Shown here: positions 9,994 through 19,618 of the stretch, piece by piece
Position numbering within the stretch: position 1 is the first letter of the stretch
Layout: each line of letters opens with the position of its first letter
Assembly (NCBI RefSeq): GCF_000210295.1
Contig: NC_026744.1
Coordinates: 3,658,001-3,722,000, forward strand
Length of the DNA stretch: 64,000 bases
Source of the DNA: Trypanosoma brucei gambiense DAL972
Taxonomy: Eukaryota; Euglenozoa; Kinetoplastea; Trypanosomatida; Trypanosomatidae
Reading direction: 5' to 3'
Position numbers and translations under genes: made by a program
Notes under the pieces: generated by a model
What the model was told of the DNA's origin: nothing
The model's database searches: none
Seen by the model: the letters and a program-made list of their open reading frames with translations, nothing else

Positions 9994-10752
9994 ATGCTGC
10001 TGAAAAAGTTGCCGGTTTTTGTCGGTACGGAGTTTTTGACCGACGCGCATCTGGCCATAATGACATCAGGAGGTGTTTCTATACCGCTAGAAATGGAAAG
10101 CAGGTGCAAAGAACTTCATCCTAACCATCGGGTACCGTACGTTCTTTCACGTCTGGCGGCTTCTTCTGCCCTATCGACTGTTCTGGGAAAGCCTATTACC
10201 TTTTCCGGTAGTCGTCACGATGCAGAACAGCACGATGCAAATCTCTCCCTTTCCCACGAAGACTTTGTTGGGGCTGCAGTGGCTTGGCGGAAGGGAACGT
10301 CAAATGCCATTGGTATTGACGTGGTTGATGTGCAGCAGCTTGAACGCGTTGTAAAGCGCTTCCCGCAGTTTGCTGCGCGTTTCATGCCTCGCTGCGATCT
10401 CAGCGCTCTGAGTTCCGTTGATGCGTGTAATATTGAGCGAGCTTTCCGTGGTCACGCCGACCAGGTTACTGTTACGTTGTCTCAGCACTGGGGTTTGCGT
10501 GAATGTTGTGTCAAACTTGTTGGCGTTGAGGGCCGCACGTTTCCTTTTGAGTGTTTCCGTGGTCCTCGTGCTTATTTTCCCGACCGTTTCAAGGCACAAG
10601 TGGTGGAGGAGGGCTCTGATGCTTTGCGGGCTGCAGGCTTGAATTCCAGTCTATTTGTCTCAACTTGGCCCGAGCTTTTGAAACTACCCTCCGGGGATGT
10701 TAAACCATATATCATAGTCGTGGCTGCGTGCCCCCGTAAGAGTGCCGTTTAA
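9994..10752 (+). CDS. 4'-phosphopantetheinyl transferase superfamily protein
   Basis: The 252-residue product shows the signature of Sfp/AcpS-type transferases: SLSH (85-88), AIGIDVVDV (about 105-113, the Mg-binding GID motif) and HWGLRECCVKLVG (about 163-176), which corresponds to the W-x2-KE-x2-K motif. Such enzymes move phosphopantetheine from CoA to a serine of acyl carrier protein. The probable substrate is mitochondrial ACP; the N-terminal MLLKKLPVFVG could be a short import signal. In the third motif Arg replaces the usual Lys before Glu (RE instead of KE). The gene sits between the two near-identical p34/p37 copies but is not duplicated. A second ATG at 10060 is possible if the acceptor near 9989 is used. 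Confidence 0.8.
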   Translation: MLLKKLPVFVGTEFLTDAHLAIMTSGGVSIPLEMESRCKELHPNHRVPYVLSRLAASSALSTVLGKPITFSGSRHDAEQHDANLSLSHEDFVGAAVAWRKGTSNAIGIDVVDVQQLERVVKRFPQFAARFMPRCDLSALSSVDACNIERAFRGHADQVTVTLSQHWGLRECCVKLVGVEGRTFPFECFRGPRAYFPDRFKAQVVEEGSDALRAAGLNSSLFVSTWPELLKLPSGDVKPYIIVVAACPRKSAV

Positions 10753-10961
10753 CAGGGAGTTGTTCCGCTTCTATTTGCTTTGTGTTGCGACACCGAAGTG
10801 GTGATGTGGCCTGTAAATGGTACAAACATCAGTTTCATAACATTGTCTTTGAGGCGGTACGACTTTTTAATTTTCGCCTTATTGTTGTTTCTTGATTCCC
10901 TTTAGCAAGTAAGCAAAACACTTTCACCTCGGACATCGAGTAATAAAAAGCAAAGGAAAGA

Positions 10962-11801
10962 ATGGCCCCAAAGTCTGCTGCAAAGCCTGCGGCTTCCGGT
11001 AAAAACGCACCCGCTCCAAAATCAGCACCTGCTGCAAAGTCTGCTCCCCCCGCCAAGGCGTCTGCACCGAAAAATGATCCCAAGAAGAACGCCCCGAAAG
11101 CTGCAGCACCCAAACCAGCGGCAACTGCACCGAAGGCTGCTGCTGCAAAGGAGGCGAAGGCACGCCCCGCTGCCGGCACCCACAACGGTGTGTATGTGAA
11201 GAACTGGGGTCAGGGTTCCGTTACTGACGCCACAAGGATCTTCAGTGCTGCTGGCAAGGTTGTCAGTGCTCAGATCCGTCGGCGCCGCTACGCCATTATC
11301 TTCTTCGAGAACGCCGCAGCCGTGAGGAAGGCGATTGATCTATTCAATGAAAAGGAGGTACTTGGCGCTAAAGTGACCGTAAGCCCTGCCAAAACCAGCC
11401 CGAAGCCTGACCCGCATGAGGGCTCTTCCGTTGTGTTCCTGTCGCCCATCTTCCGTACGTCGACAACGAATGGGCAAATTCGTGAACTCTTCACCGGTAT
11501 GAGAGTTTTGCGCATTCGGACGTACCGTCAGAACTATGCTTACGTGTACCTTGACTCGGCTGCTGCAGCGCAGAAGTTTGTGAAGGAGAAGAACGGCACC
11601 GAGTTCCGCGGCAAGAAGCTACGTGTGGCTCTTTCAACTCGCTCGCTTCAGAAGGAAAAGGACCGTGCGGAGCGCGCGAACCTCCTCTCGGATGCCCACA
11701 ACTTCAAGAAGGATGCCAAGAAGGACATCAAGAGGGATGATAAGAAGGATCCAAAGAAGGATTCAAGGAGGAATGAAAAGAAGGATGCCAAGAGGAAGTA
11801 A
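10962..11801 (+). CDS. NRBD2: p37 RNA-binding protein (two RRMs; NRBD2)
   Basis: The 279-residue product is the long member of the p34/p37 pair. It has the same domains: Ala/Pro/Lys-rich N-terminus (1-71), RRM1 (about 75-144), RRM2 (about 158-226) and a KKD-rich tail. Relative to p34 it carries 18 extra residues (9-26, bases 10986-11039), bounded by a direct repeat that includes ctgctgcaaag. From base 11040 to the stop I see only two substitutions against p34, one silent and one Cys/Gly. Known role of the pair: binding 5S rRNA and supporting 60S subunit biogenesis. The 3' UTR is unlike that of p34, starting with a purine/T mix and then an A/T-rich stretch near 11840-11890. Confidence 0.93.
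   Translation: MAPKSAAKPAASGKNAPAPKSAPAAKSAPPAKASAPKNDPKKNAPKAAAPKPAATAPKAAAAKEAKARPAAGTHNGVYVKNWGQGSVTDATRIFSAAGKVVSAQIRRRRYAIIFFENAAAVRKAIDLFNEKEVLGAKVTVSPAKTSPKPDPHEGSSVVFLSPIFRTSTTNGQIRELFTGMRVLRIRTYRQNYAYVYLDSAAAAQKFVKEKNGTEFRGKKLRVALSTRSLQKEKDRAERANLLSDAHNFKKDAKKDIKRDDKKDPKKDSRRNEKKDAKRK
10986..11039 (+). repeat. 54-bp indel flanked by a short direct repeat (p37-specific segment)
   Basis: The segment is present in p37 and absent in p34. It is preceded by and ends with ctgctgcaaag, so loss or gain by slippage or recombination between the repeats explains the difference without disturbing the frame. Confidence 0.85.
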
Positions 11802-12078
11802 AAAAGATATGCTTGCTTTTTCCTTTTTTCCTTTTTTCTTTTCTGTTCTTAAATATAAAAAAATATTTGTTAAGTTAATACTTTTTTACGTATTGAAAGC
11901 AGCGATGTTTTGTGTTCCCCGTTCATATAGGCTCCTGTGGATGCTGGTTATTTCGGGTTCCGGGACTTGTACTTCTGTTTTCTTTTTTGTCCTGTTTTCC
12001 TTTCTTCCTGCAATGACGCAAACAGCAAAGACAAGTGGTCTTCATCGAAGGTAGCGAGTTGTGTCCGATTGTGGCGTT

Positions 12079-12924
12079 ATGGCAGGTTTCACCGAGACAC
12101 CCAGTTGGCCTTCGCTGTCGTGTGAGCAATCCAGCGCGGCCGCTGTGTCGGTCTCGTACTCACCTTTTGTAGTAGAAATGTCGTACTATACCATTGCTAT
12201 CCAGGCGTATAGCATGACAAGGTATGTTGTTGAGAATTTGAGGCTGGACTCGGCGGTGGTTGGAACTGCAATGACGTACTGGCACATATTTGTGTCTGTG
12301 CATGGTTTGAAGAAGGTTGATGAGATTGTTCTTAGTGCTGCGTGTACTTTTTTGGCGAGCAAGGTAGAGCACCACAAGGTGCGGCTGAGCGATATCGTTG
12401 CCCTTGTTTTCGAGGTAGACCCTGTCGGAGGTGTGATGGAGTCTTGGCGTGATGTGGTTGGTCAAGCAGAGTTGCTCCTGTGCTACACGCTGAAGTTTAA
12501 TTTTCAGGTCATACATCCTGTCAATCGTATTAACGAGTTAGTTTTTGATGGTAACAAAGCTGTTTTGGAGTGTGCACAACGCCTTTTTCTTCTGTCGTTT
12601 GTAACCCCTTTGTGCACGAGAGCTTCGGCCGAGGAAATTGTAGAGGCCCTCGTGTATTTGGCGGCAGATGGGGCAGAACGCCTGGAGGTTTATGCGAATG
12701 GCTTTAACATCACTTCGTCTGAGCGGCGTGATGGCATTATCAGTGTTATGCTTGACGCCCTTGTTGCCATGCGCAAGACCACCAAGTTACCCAAAATAGA
12801 TAATGTGATCTCTGCGCGACGTAAAAGACTTCGTGAACAGGAGTCCACTAGGCCGTCGGTTGCCTGCTCTAGTGTTGGAACGGCAAGTACGGATAATACA
12901 CCTTGTGCACCATCGGTGGAGTGA
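12079..12924 (+). CDS. CYC9: Cyclin CYC9 (transcription-type cyclin, partner of CRK12)
   Basis: The 281-residue product from the first ATG holds a cyclin box (about 35-130) with SAACTFLASKVEHHKVRLSD, the form seen in cyclins L, T, K and C (ACLFLAGKVEE). A second helical repeat follows to about 215, then a basic, Ser-rich tail. I match it by sequence type and by neighbours (p34/p37 before it, RDK1 and CYC2 after) to T. brucei CYC9, reported as the partner of the kinase CRK12 and essential for growth and cytokinesis. The name rests on recall. The open frame begins at a GTG at 12061; ATG at 12079 is used. Confidence 0.85.
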   Translation: MAGFTETPSWPSLSCEQSSAAAVSVSYSPFVVEMSYYTIAIQAYSMTRYVVENLRLDSAVVGTAMTYWHIFVSVHGLKKVDEIVLSAACTFLASKVEHHKVRLSDIVALVFEVDPVGGVMESWRDVVGQAELLLCYTLKFNFQVIHPVNRINELVFDGNKAVLECAQRLFLLSFVTPLCTRASAEEIVEALVYLAADGAERLEVYANGFNITSSERRDGIISVMLDALVAMRKTTKLPKIDNVISARRKRLREQESTRPSVACSSVGTASTDNTPCAPSVE

Positions 12925-13385
12925 TGTCTCGTCGACTGATTTGTTTTATGTGTAGATCTTTTAGTCACTTTACGGTCGCTTTTCTACTTGTTTCTTATTT
13001 AGTTTCACGTGTTTCACGTTGTTCGGAGCTATTCAGTTAGGCAGTGACGCTCTCTGTGTTCTTTTCGTATCCGACACTGCAGAGTGACCACGTGCCCGCA
13101 ATCCACGTATGTTCTCCAAGTGCTTTCGCCTACGAGTGGTCATGAAGCAAGAAAAAAAGTAGGGGAGGGGAGAAGAGTAGGGGATTTTTTTTTTAAAAAT
13201 GTTTCTACCGAGCGTTGTTTTTCCCTCCCGTATCTCCTCCCGCTGGTAATGCTCTGAAGTTCCAACGTGCACATGCACATGTTGACTTCCTCGTCACTTT
13301 GTTTGTCCTTTACTTCCTTTCCGCATTATTGCCTCCCTTTGCTTTACTTTGCTTCGGTTGTGAGCATTCAATTGGCTAGGGTGCC
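12925..13385. other. Intergenic region CYC9-RIC1
   Basis: Non-coding. It contains a purine-rich patch (13147-13178) then T-rich DNA (13281-13360) that probably provides the acceptor for the next gene. Confidence 0.55.
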
Positions 13386-16300
13386 ATGCGTTTTCCTAGC
13401 GGCTCCTTAGCTGCATACCCATTGGAGACATACATGGTTGTACCCGGTGAGAGGGCGTTAGAAGTATCAGTCTGTCCCACTGGAAGTTATGCTGCTTTAC
13501 TGTCTGGAGGGCATCTACATTTTTTAACGTGCAACACCGATGTCGTAGTTATCGGCTCCGTGTCGATTTGTAATGCGATGGGCGATAAGGACTATGCAAC
13601 TCACTTCTTATGGCACCCTTTGGGTGAGCAGCTAGTTGTTTCAACTTACCATGGTCGGCTGCTTTATTTTAACGTGGCTATTGATGTTCACCGTGAGAGG
13701 TGCCTGACTCAGGTGTATCGTGTCAACTCTCTTCCCATTGGATGCGCGGCGTCGTGTGTGCCCCTTACAAATGAAGTGCATTTGGAGGGTGACGCTGTGG
13801 TTTCTTTAGTTTCTGCTGGACATCACTGCTTCTTCGCGTGTACCGCAACTGGCCTTGTTCGCGTGCTCGGGTGGTTCAAGAAGAACTTACTACATACCTA
13901 TGATGCTAACTTTCTTAGCGGTGGGTTACATACATTTTCCGGCTTGGATGCTGCCTGTAGAGAACATACGAGCAAGGACTTGTGTGCTGGCGGCACGCCA
14001 ATCACATCTATCGCCATACTTGATATTTGTTATTCCTGCCAACTAGAGTTGACGGGGTTGTTGTTGTCTAGTGGACAGTTTCTGCTTGCGAATTCTTCTG
14101 CGGGTGATGACTTTTCGTGCGACAACGTGGTTTTCAATGGCGTGTGTGTTGCGTCAGTGGGCACTAGCCGCGTGTGCATAAACCCGAGGCATCCGTTGGC
14201 AGTACTGGCTACGCCCACGGGTGAGCTCGAATGCAAACGAATAAGTGACGATCTTTCATTGACGGCGTTTTGGATTGATGTGAAGTGTGTTACAAGCGAT
14301 GAATACCGAGGTTCCATTCGTTGTATGGTGTGGACAGACGATGGTGAAATGCTGTGCGTTGGCTACAACCAGTCTGGCATTATGGTTCTACACTATAGTG
14401 GCATCTGTGTTTACTCTTCTCATGTTGCTGAGTACCCGCGACAGCACGGTTTGCGTCCTGCGATTGGTATAGAGGGTTGCGCTTCCCTCTCATGGTGTGG
14501 AAACCAGCTGCTTATAGTGGATCCACCTGGATTGGCCTTGACGGTACTTGGTTTCAGCAAGGTTGTTTCATCTCCCTGTGCTGAAGCGACGGCCATGTTC
14601 ACTCCCGCCTGCACCCTTGACGGCTCTAAATTGCGCTTTATAGAACAACAACATACGGATGGATCGTTGGCTTTTAGTGACACGGTACCTTTGAATCCGC
14701 GGTATGCAGTGGAGAATAACCCCATAACATACGGTGCCATAAGCAGCGACGGCAGTGTTGTAGCCTTGGCGGGAAGGAATGGTTTTCTACTATTCGACCG
14801 GTTAGCGCGGCGGTGGCGAACTATGCGCGATAGAAAAGAAGAACGTGAGTTTACTTGCGTGGCTCAACCCGTATGGGTGAAGGATCTGATGGTGGTTTTT
14901 CCCGTCCGATTGGAAAGAACGCACGAGTATGAACTGCGCATATACAACAGGGTTTTATCCAAGGGTGCTATGCTGGTGTGTATGCCTCTTCAGAATAAAC
15001 CGTTGCGTCTCAGCGAGTGCCACGATGAGGACGGTGATGTTTTCGTGCATTTATTTGACGACTCAGGCACTCTCCTCGTGTGGAGGTGCGTATTGTCATC
15101 CACGTATCCACATGCAAAGCACAACCTTGAGGTTTCGCTCAAGTTGGTAAAGCGTGTACCGTTGCCCCGAATGTTTCGTAACCCAGTTAACATGATGGCG
15201 ATTCATCCAGCGAGGTTAAGCGCGTACAGGACGACATCTTCCCCATGTAAATTTCGGGGTAATCGTGACGAGGCGCTTCTGCCCTATGTATTGTTTGTTG
15301 TGAGTGGCTCGAATGCCTTGATCGCTCTCGACCTCAACGCGGTAATGAACAGGGTGAGTGTGCGAGTGGAATCCGAGCCACTGGTCCCACTCACAACAAT
15401 TTTTCCATCTGGGCTGTTTCACTTATGGGTCGACTACACGGCGCCTTTGGATGGCGCTGTTCTTCTTGCAGTGAGTGATCGGGGTGTGAGTATCTTGCAC
15501 CTGTCGTTAGACACCAGTGGTGGTGTTACCTCTTCGCTGTGTGTAAACGAGTACCGTGTGGGCGATAGCACCGATCCAATTTTAGCTCCTGTAGGGCTCT
15601 CAGCGTACGATGGGTGTCTTCTCACTGCGTTTGCAGATGTGGATGCTTCCCAGGAAACTCTTAGCTCTGTGTCTCATTTTTCGGTGCGAACAGTTGTTGT
15701 GCCCTCTATGTACAACTACCGTGTCCTGGGGGAAGTGATTGCTCTTCGGTCAAAGATATCAAGTTCCATTACGAAGGGACCAATCGGAGGGGCATCTGTT
15801 CAATCCGTTTCTTTCCTATGGGATGACCGGGTGTTGTGTTGGATAGAAGGAATGCGGCGCAACTCCACACTTGTCTGTAACGCAGACTATTTGTTATGCA
15901 CTTTGATTGACAGGGAGGCATCAAGTTTAAGTGATTCCGAGGACCCGTGCTCTATGCTGCGGCTCACCCTATCACTCTTACAGCGCTACCCGGAATACCA
16001 TCGGATTGTTGTCAACTGTTTGCGCAAACTAGAGCTTCCTTGTTGTCCCGTTGTCGTGGACAATATCGGCTCTACCAAGAAGTTGTTCGTGAGCTGTCTT
16101 GAGGAGAGTCGACTTGAGGAAGCTGCGCATCTGTTGCACCTTATTATGGTTGATGATGGAGAGGGTGGTAAGAACGGCTCGTTAGACACCCTACGGCAAA
16201 CTTTGGTTTGCGCGACGCGCATCTTAATGCTTGCTGTGTCCTGCAAGAAGGTTCAGTTAATTTATACCTTGTTGCCGTTCATGGCTTTGATTTTCAAAGA

Positions 16301-17132
16301 GTTACTAGTGTCGGACGATGAAGAGCGTCTGCGCGCGTTGTTTTCTGATGCGAAGGGTCAATGCGCTCTCGCCGGTTTGAGAAGGAGCACAGCGAATTTA
16401 TCGCTGCTTCTCGATACGGAGCAGGATTTCACTACCCTTTCGAGCCCATGGAGTTTTTCATATGACACTTCTGAGGTTGGAATGAAAGAAATTCGATCTC
16501 TTACCACTTTCCTTGTGTCCGGAGACTCCGGCTTAAGTGAAGCACTCGAGTATGTAACAACTGACTGCTTACGCTCGGGGCGCTTACTGACGCTTTACGA
16601 GATAGTGCGTGGATTTTCTCTTTCACCCTACGGGATGATGGAACTCAAGTTAGATGAAGTGAGAGATCCACATTGTGGCGTTTCTTCGCATGGAGAAGGG
16701 AGTAGTGTGAGGGGTCACTTCCCACACCTGCCTACCCATGGTGAGTTGTTCCTCAATCTTTTCACGGGCATCCACGAGGAGTTCAGTTTAACACGTAGCC
16801 CACGTTGTGTGGGGAATGAGCTACGTCGCCATAGGTCCTCAGTTGTTGGTGCGGAGGTAGCGACCACTGATTTTACGCTGTGGACCCTAGCTCAGAGCAT
16901 TTTATATTCCACCCCAGGTCTGCCAGAAACGTTGCGGCACCTCCGTGACCACTTCGCGATGTGGGATGAGTGTGTCTTAGCGATAAACATTATTCTTATG
17001 TGTTTTACTGATGTCGTTCATCAGCTGCGGCGACACTCAGAGCTAGTACAAGCACTTCAGCATTTGCTGGTTGATGAGAGAAACTGCGGGTATAAGTCCT
17101 TTATACGGTATTGCCTTGAAAATGTAAGTTAG
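13386..17132 (+). CDS. RIC1: RIC1-like subunit of the Rab6/Ypt6 exchange factor
   Basis: The 1248-residue product starts MRFPSGSLAAYPL, resembling the MYFLSGWP start of RIC1. It has a long beta-propeller-like N-terminal half (SWCG, ISSDGSVVALAGRNGF and similar WD-type strands). The C-terminal RIC1 domain (about 830-960) includes LSLLQRYPEYHRIVVNCLRKLE followed by IGSTKKLFVSCLEESRLEEAAHLLHL, matching FLSQFPEYLDVIVQCARKTE ... LGDLKTAASYLLVLQ of the family. In yeast and animals RIC1 with RGP1 activates Rab6 at the Golgi for endosome-to-Golgi retrieval. The length fits the family (1000-1400). No RGP1 candidate is in this window. Confidence 0.82.
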   Translation: MRFPSGSLAAYPLETYMVVPGERALEVSVCPTGSYAALLSGGHLHFLTCNTDVVVIGSVSICNAMGDKDYATHFLWHPLGEQLVVSTYHGRLLYFNVAIDVHRERCLTQVYRVNSLPIGCAASCVPLTNEVHLEGDAVVSLVSAGHHCFFACTATGLVRVLGWFKKNLLHTYDANFLSGGLHTFSGLDAACREHTSKDLCAGGTPITSIAILDICYSCQLELTGLLLSSGQFLLANSSAGDDFSCDNVVFNGVCVASVGTSRVCINPRHPLAVLATPTGELECKRISDDLSLTAFWIDVKCVTSDEYRGSIRCMVWTDDGEMLCVGYNQSGIMVLHYSGICVYSSHVAEYPRQHGLRPAIGIEGCASLSWCGNQLLIVDPPGLALTVLGFSKVVSSPCAEATAMFTPACTLDGSKLRFIEQQHTDGSLAFSDTVPLNPRYAVENNPITYGAISSDGSVVALAGRNGFLLFDRLARRWRTMRDRKEEREFTCVAQPVWVKDLMVVFPVRLERTHEYELRIYNRVLSKGAMLVCMPLQNKPLRLSECHDEDGDVFVHLFDDSGTLLVWRCVLSSTYPHAKHNLEVSLKLVKRVPLPRMFRNPVNMMAIHPARLSAYRTTSSPCKFRGNRDEALLPYVLFVVSGSNALIALDLNAVMNRVSVRVESEPLVPLTTIFPSGLFHLWVDYTAPLDGAVLLAVSDRGVSILHLSLDTSGGVTSSLCVNEYRVGDSTDPILAPVGLSAYDGCLLTAFADVDASQETLSSVSHFSVRTVVVPSMYNYRVLGEVIALRSKISSSITKGPIGGASVQSVSFLWDDRVLCWIEGMRRNSTLVCNADYLLCTLIDREASSLSDSEDPCSMLRLTLSLLQRYPEYHRIVVNCLRKLELPCCPVVVDNIGSTKKLFVSCLEESRLEEAAHLLHLIMVDDGEGGKNGSLDTLRQTLVCATRILMLAVSCKKVQLIYTLLPFMALIFKELLVSDDEERLRALFSDAKGQCALAGLRRSTANLSLLLDTEQDFTTLSSPWSFSYDTSEVGMKEIRSLTTFLVSGDSGLSEALEYVTTDCLRSGRLLTLYEIVRGFSLSPYGMMELKLDEVRDPHCGVSSHGEGSSVRGHFPHLPTHGELFLNLFTGIHEEFSLTRSPRCVGNELRRHRSSVVGAEVATTDFTLWTLAQSILYSTPGLPETLRHLRDHFAMWDECVLAINIILMCFTDVVHQLRRHSELVQALQHLLVDERNCGYKSFIRYCLENVS

Positions 17133-17474
17133 GGGAGCTTTTTTTTGTTTTTTGTTTTGACTTCTGAGGCCGAATCTCACAGCTTGGATTCAGAGCCTTG
17201 CCGCATCGTTACCCGTTTCATCTGCTCGTTCGTCTCACGTTTTTATTATAGCTTTGTTCATGTGGTGGCTGCTAGGTGGGCATATATACTTGTTTTTTCC
17301 CCAATATGTGCGCTTTCCCTTTTGGTTGTACGAATGTGCGCGTGTATATAAACATACTTACCACTTCGGTTGGTTGTGAAGGCCGCAAGGAGCGGTTCTT
17401 GGTTCATGATTTGACTTATTATTGTCATTATTATTACCACTACTTTCTGAACCTTGTGCCAGATGTAGCTCTAG
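17133..17474. other. Intergenic region RIC1-SPRY gene
   Basis: Non-coding and T-rich. The tattattgtcattattattaccac stretch just before the next ATG (17415-17445) is pyrimidine-biased and may carry the splice signal. Confidence 0.5.
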
Positions 17475-17972
17475 ATGGGTTTGGAAATATTTGAGATTGA
17501 CACCTCCACACCTCACACAGGGGTTGTAATCGATGGGACAACGGCATGTAGGGAAGCAAATAGCGGGTGGGTAACTCTTCGTGCTAAAACGCCACTTAGC
17601 GCGGGCCAGTGCCAGTGGGCAATGAAGGTCATTGATCAGGGTGAAGGTAATGATGGGTCGGGTCTCATGATGGGGTTGCTTCCACGCCTAAATTCACAGC
17701 AAGAGGTGGCTATGGGGAGTAAATACATATCTGAGCTTGGTGGTTGGTGTTTGTCCCGTGCTGGAGACTCTTACGGTTGCTGGAAGTGTGACAAGATGCC
17801 CTTTTCAACCGGCTGCGTCGTGGAGTTCGATTGGGATGCTGCAAGCCGTACTCTGTACATTGTAAGTGGAAAGAGAAAGGCGAGTGGACATATTCCAAAT
17901 GTGTCCGAAGCAGACGTTGTATACCCGGCCTTTTCCATGTTCTACCTGAATCAGAAGTTGGCATTTGTCTGA
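17475..17972 (+). CDS. Small SPRY (B30.2-like) domain protein
   Basis: The 165-residue product is almost entirely one SPRY-type beta-sandwich. Seen: an SGWVTLRAKTPL start, GLMMGLLPRL, the GGWCLSRAGDSYGCW core strand, then VVEFDWDAASRTLYIV and VVYPAFSMFY, the usual end of the fold. SPRY domains are protein-interaction modules; no partner domain is fused here, so it may be an adaptor. Frames after the stop look like chance. Fold assignment is moderately secure; function unknown. Confidence 0.7.
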   Translation: MGLEIFEIDTSTPHTGVVIDGTTACREANSGWVTLRAKTPLSAGQCQWAMKVIDQGEGNDGSGLMMGLLPRLNSQQEVAMGSKYISELGGWCLSRAGDSYGCWKCDKMPFSTGCVVEFDWDAASRTLYIVSGKRKASGHIPNVSEADVVYPAFSMFYLNQKLAFV

Positions 17973-18316
17973 TACCTAAGATACCGCCTCGTATTGGGTG
18001 GGGAAATTCTCTTCAGCCGACGGAAACGATTCAGTGGGGTCGGAGTCCTATCGACTTCCACGATGTGTGTGTGATTCGAGTGTTGTTTGTGCTGCGTGCC
18101 GTCGATATATCAGAGAAGAAGAAATAATGACATGTTCGTGGTTGCATGAGGTATGGTGCCTGAACGTGTTATTGGATTCCTTGTATCATTCAACATAATG
18201 GTTTAGTTTAATTTCCCGCTGCAGCTGATTCTTCTGGACATTTAGTTCGTCCCTCCTTCTCCTTATTACATTTCACAAGCACTTTACACCGAGGCACCTG
18301 CTGCGTAGGTGATGCC
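17973..18316. other. Intergenic region with a uORF before the next gene
   Basis: Non-coding. The pyrimidine tract at 18246-18270 precedes several AG dinucleotides. An ATG at 18312, five bases before the main start and in another frame, opens a 12-codon uORF ending at 18350. Confidence 0.55.
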
Positions 18317-19618
18317 ATGGAACTTGATGAAGAGACGAATGCTCTCATGAGGGCTATCAAAGTAGGTGGGGCGCTTTTGATTGAGGGTCACAGTGGTAAT
18401 CGGCTGCGGTATTATTATGATTCATTCCACGACTTGGCTGCGCAAGCCGGTGTACCGCGTGCGCGTGCTCCTGAGCCGCTGCTAGTTACCTCTATCGAAA
18501 GCCTACTGCGTAAGTTGCGAGGAGTGACCTTCTGCCACCATGTATTCTTTATCAACACGGACCTGTGTTGCAGCCAACTTGTAGGGAGTGTGTTGCTGCG
18601 TCGCGGAATGTCCAAAAATTTGCATGTGCTTACGCTTCACGCGCTGCACCACCCTGACCCCAGTACGCTGCATCTCTTGAAAGCTATGGAGCGTCGGGAC
18701 GCGGCAGCTATGGCAGAACTTTCGTCTTTTACGGTTGCTACAGGTGACGCGTCGGCGGCACCACTTATAATCCCGCGGCGTTCCCACGATTGCGAGCGCG
18801 CCTTACGTGCACTAAATTTTTCACACGCCGCTCTGGCCGCTCGGACGACTGACGTGCACTGTTTCTGTCCTCAGTGGGTACCGATGCGGCATAGGCGAAA
18901 ATGGACGGACATGTTTGTGCTTGAGTGTATATTCCCTAGTGATGATATTGCCGACAATATGCTCTCGCTTCGTAAGGCCTTAGAGGGGGCTGTTGGAAGG
19001 GAGGTGGTACTTCTCAGCGCCAGTGAGATCCGCGAAAAGTTGGAGCGAGCGGCCTTTTGCTTTACCTTTTCTGCATCGGAACGGAGCGTAGTGAATCACC
19101 TCATAGCGTCAGCGATCGACGCAGCGAGGAGAAACGGATGGATATTGATAGTGCAGACGGCACTTCCAGAGTCGTGGGATTTACGTGAGCGCGTGGTTCA
19201 TCTTTGGCGTGGTGCCCGCGTCATTTCTGCGAATGGACGTATGGGAACGGTGCAGGCGTTTGATGTTGCGCAGCCGTCGTCACAGCGGTTGCCCTCTTTC
19301 TTCAAGCAGACAATGTGGCCTGTTGTCTGCCTTGACGGTGAAGCCTGTGGATCGGTTCTTTTGCCAATTGCTTCCCCTTTTTGTACTTCGCAAGTTTCAC
19401 ATGTATTCGATCTGCCGTTGCGTTACGGCGCTTTTGTGACAGTGGAGGAGTTATACGTCGCGACCACGCCGGAAAAAAGGGACTTCCGCCGTTGGATTGT
19501 ACGTCCCAGTCTTTTTATCGGGCAGTTCCCTCTCCTCCGCTGCGTGATTGCGTCGGTTTCTTCACTGAGTCAAGTTGTGCTAACCCGTCCATTCTCGTGG
19601 GAACTTCTTTTGCGGTAG
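18317..19618 (+). CDS. Conserved-looking hypothetical protein, 433 residues
   Basis: I do not recognise this protein. It is a long frame of CDS-like composition with balanced amino-acid use. Near the N-terminus VGGALLIEGHSGNRLRYYYD (about 16-35) resembles a degenerate P-loop of AAA+ type, of the sort found in dynein AAA4, but it lacks the GK[ST] needed to bind nucleotide. At about 275-300 ARRNGWILIVQTALPESWDL faintly recalls the dynein helix-strand G-W-V-x-L-Q-N-x-H-L ... W. These similarities are weak and may be chance. No signal peptide or membrane segment is apparent. A uORF at 18312-18350 overlaps its start. Confidence 0.75.
   Translation: MELDEETNALMRAIKVGGALLIEGHSGNRLRYYYDSFHDLAAQAGVPRARAPEPLLVTSIESLLRKLRGVTFCHHVFFINTDLCCSQLVGSVLLRRGMSKNLHVLTLHALHHPDPSTLHLLKAMERRDAAAMAELSSFTVATGDASAAPLIIPRRSHDCERALRALNFSHAALAARTTDVHCFCPQWVPMRHRRKWTDMFVLECIFPSDDIADNMLSLRKALEGAVGREVVLLSASEIREKLERAAFCFTFSASERSVVNHLIASAIDAARRNGWILIVQTALPESWDLRERVVHLWRGARVISANGRMGTVQAFDVAQPSSQRLPSFFKQTMWPVVCLDGEACGSVLLPIASPFCTSQVSHVFDLPLRYGAFVTVEELYVATTPEKRDFRRWIVRPSLFIGQFPLLRCVIASVSSLSQVVLTRPFSWELLLR

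Noticed and set aside
17831..18198. Frames overlapping and following the SPRY gene, considered as a frameshifted C-terminus
   Set aside because: The SPRY fold is complete at VVYPAFSMFY; the following frames show no domain.
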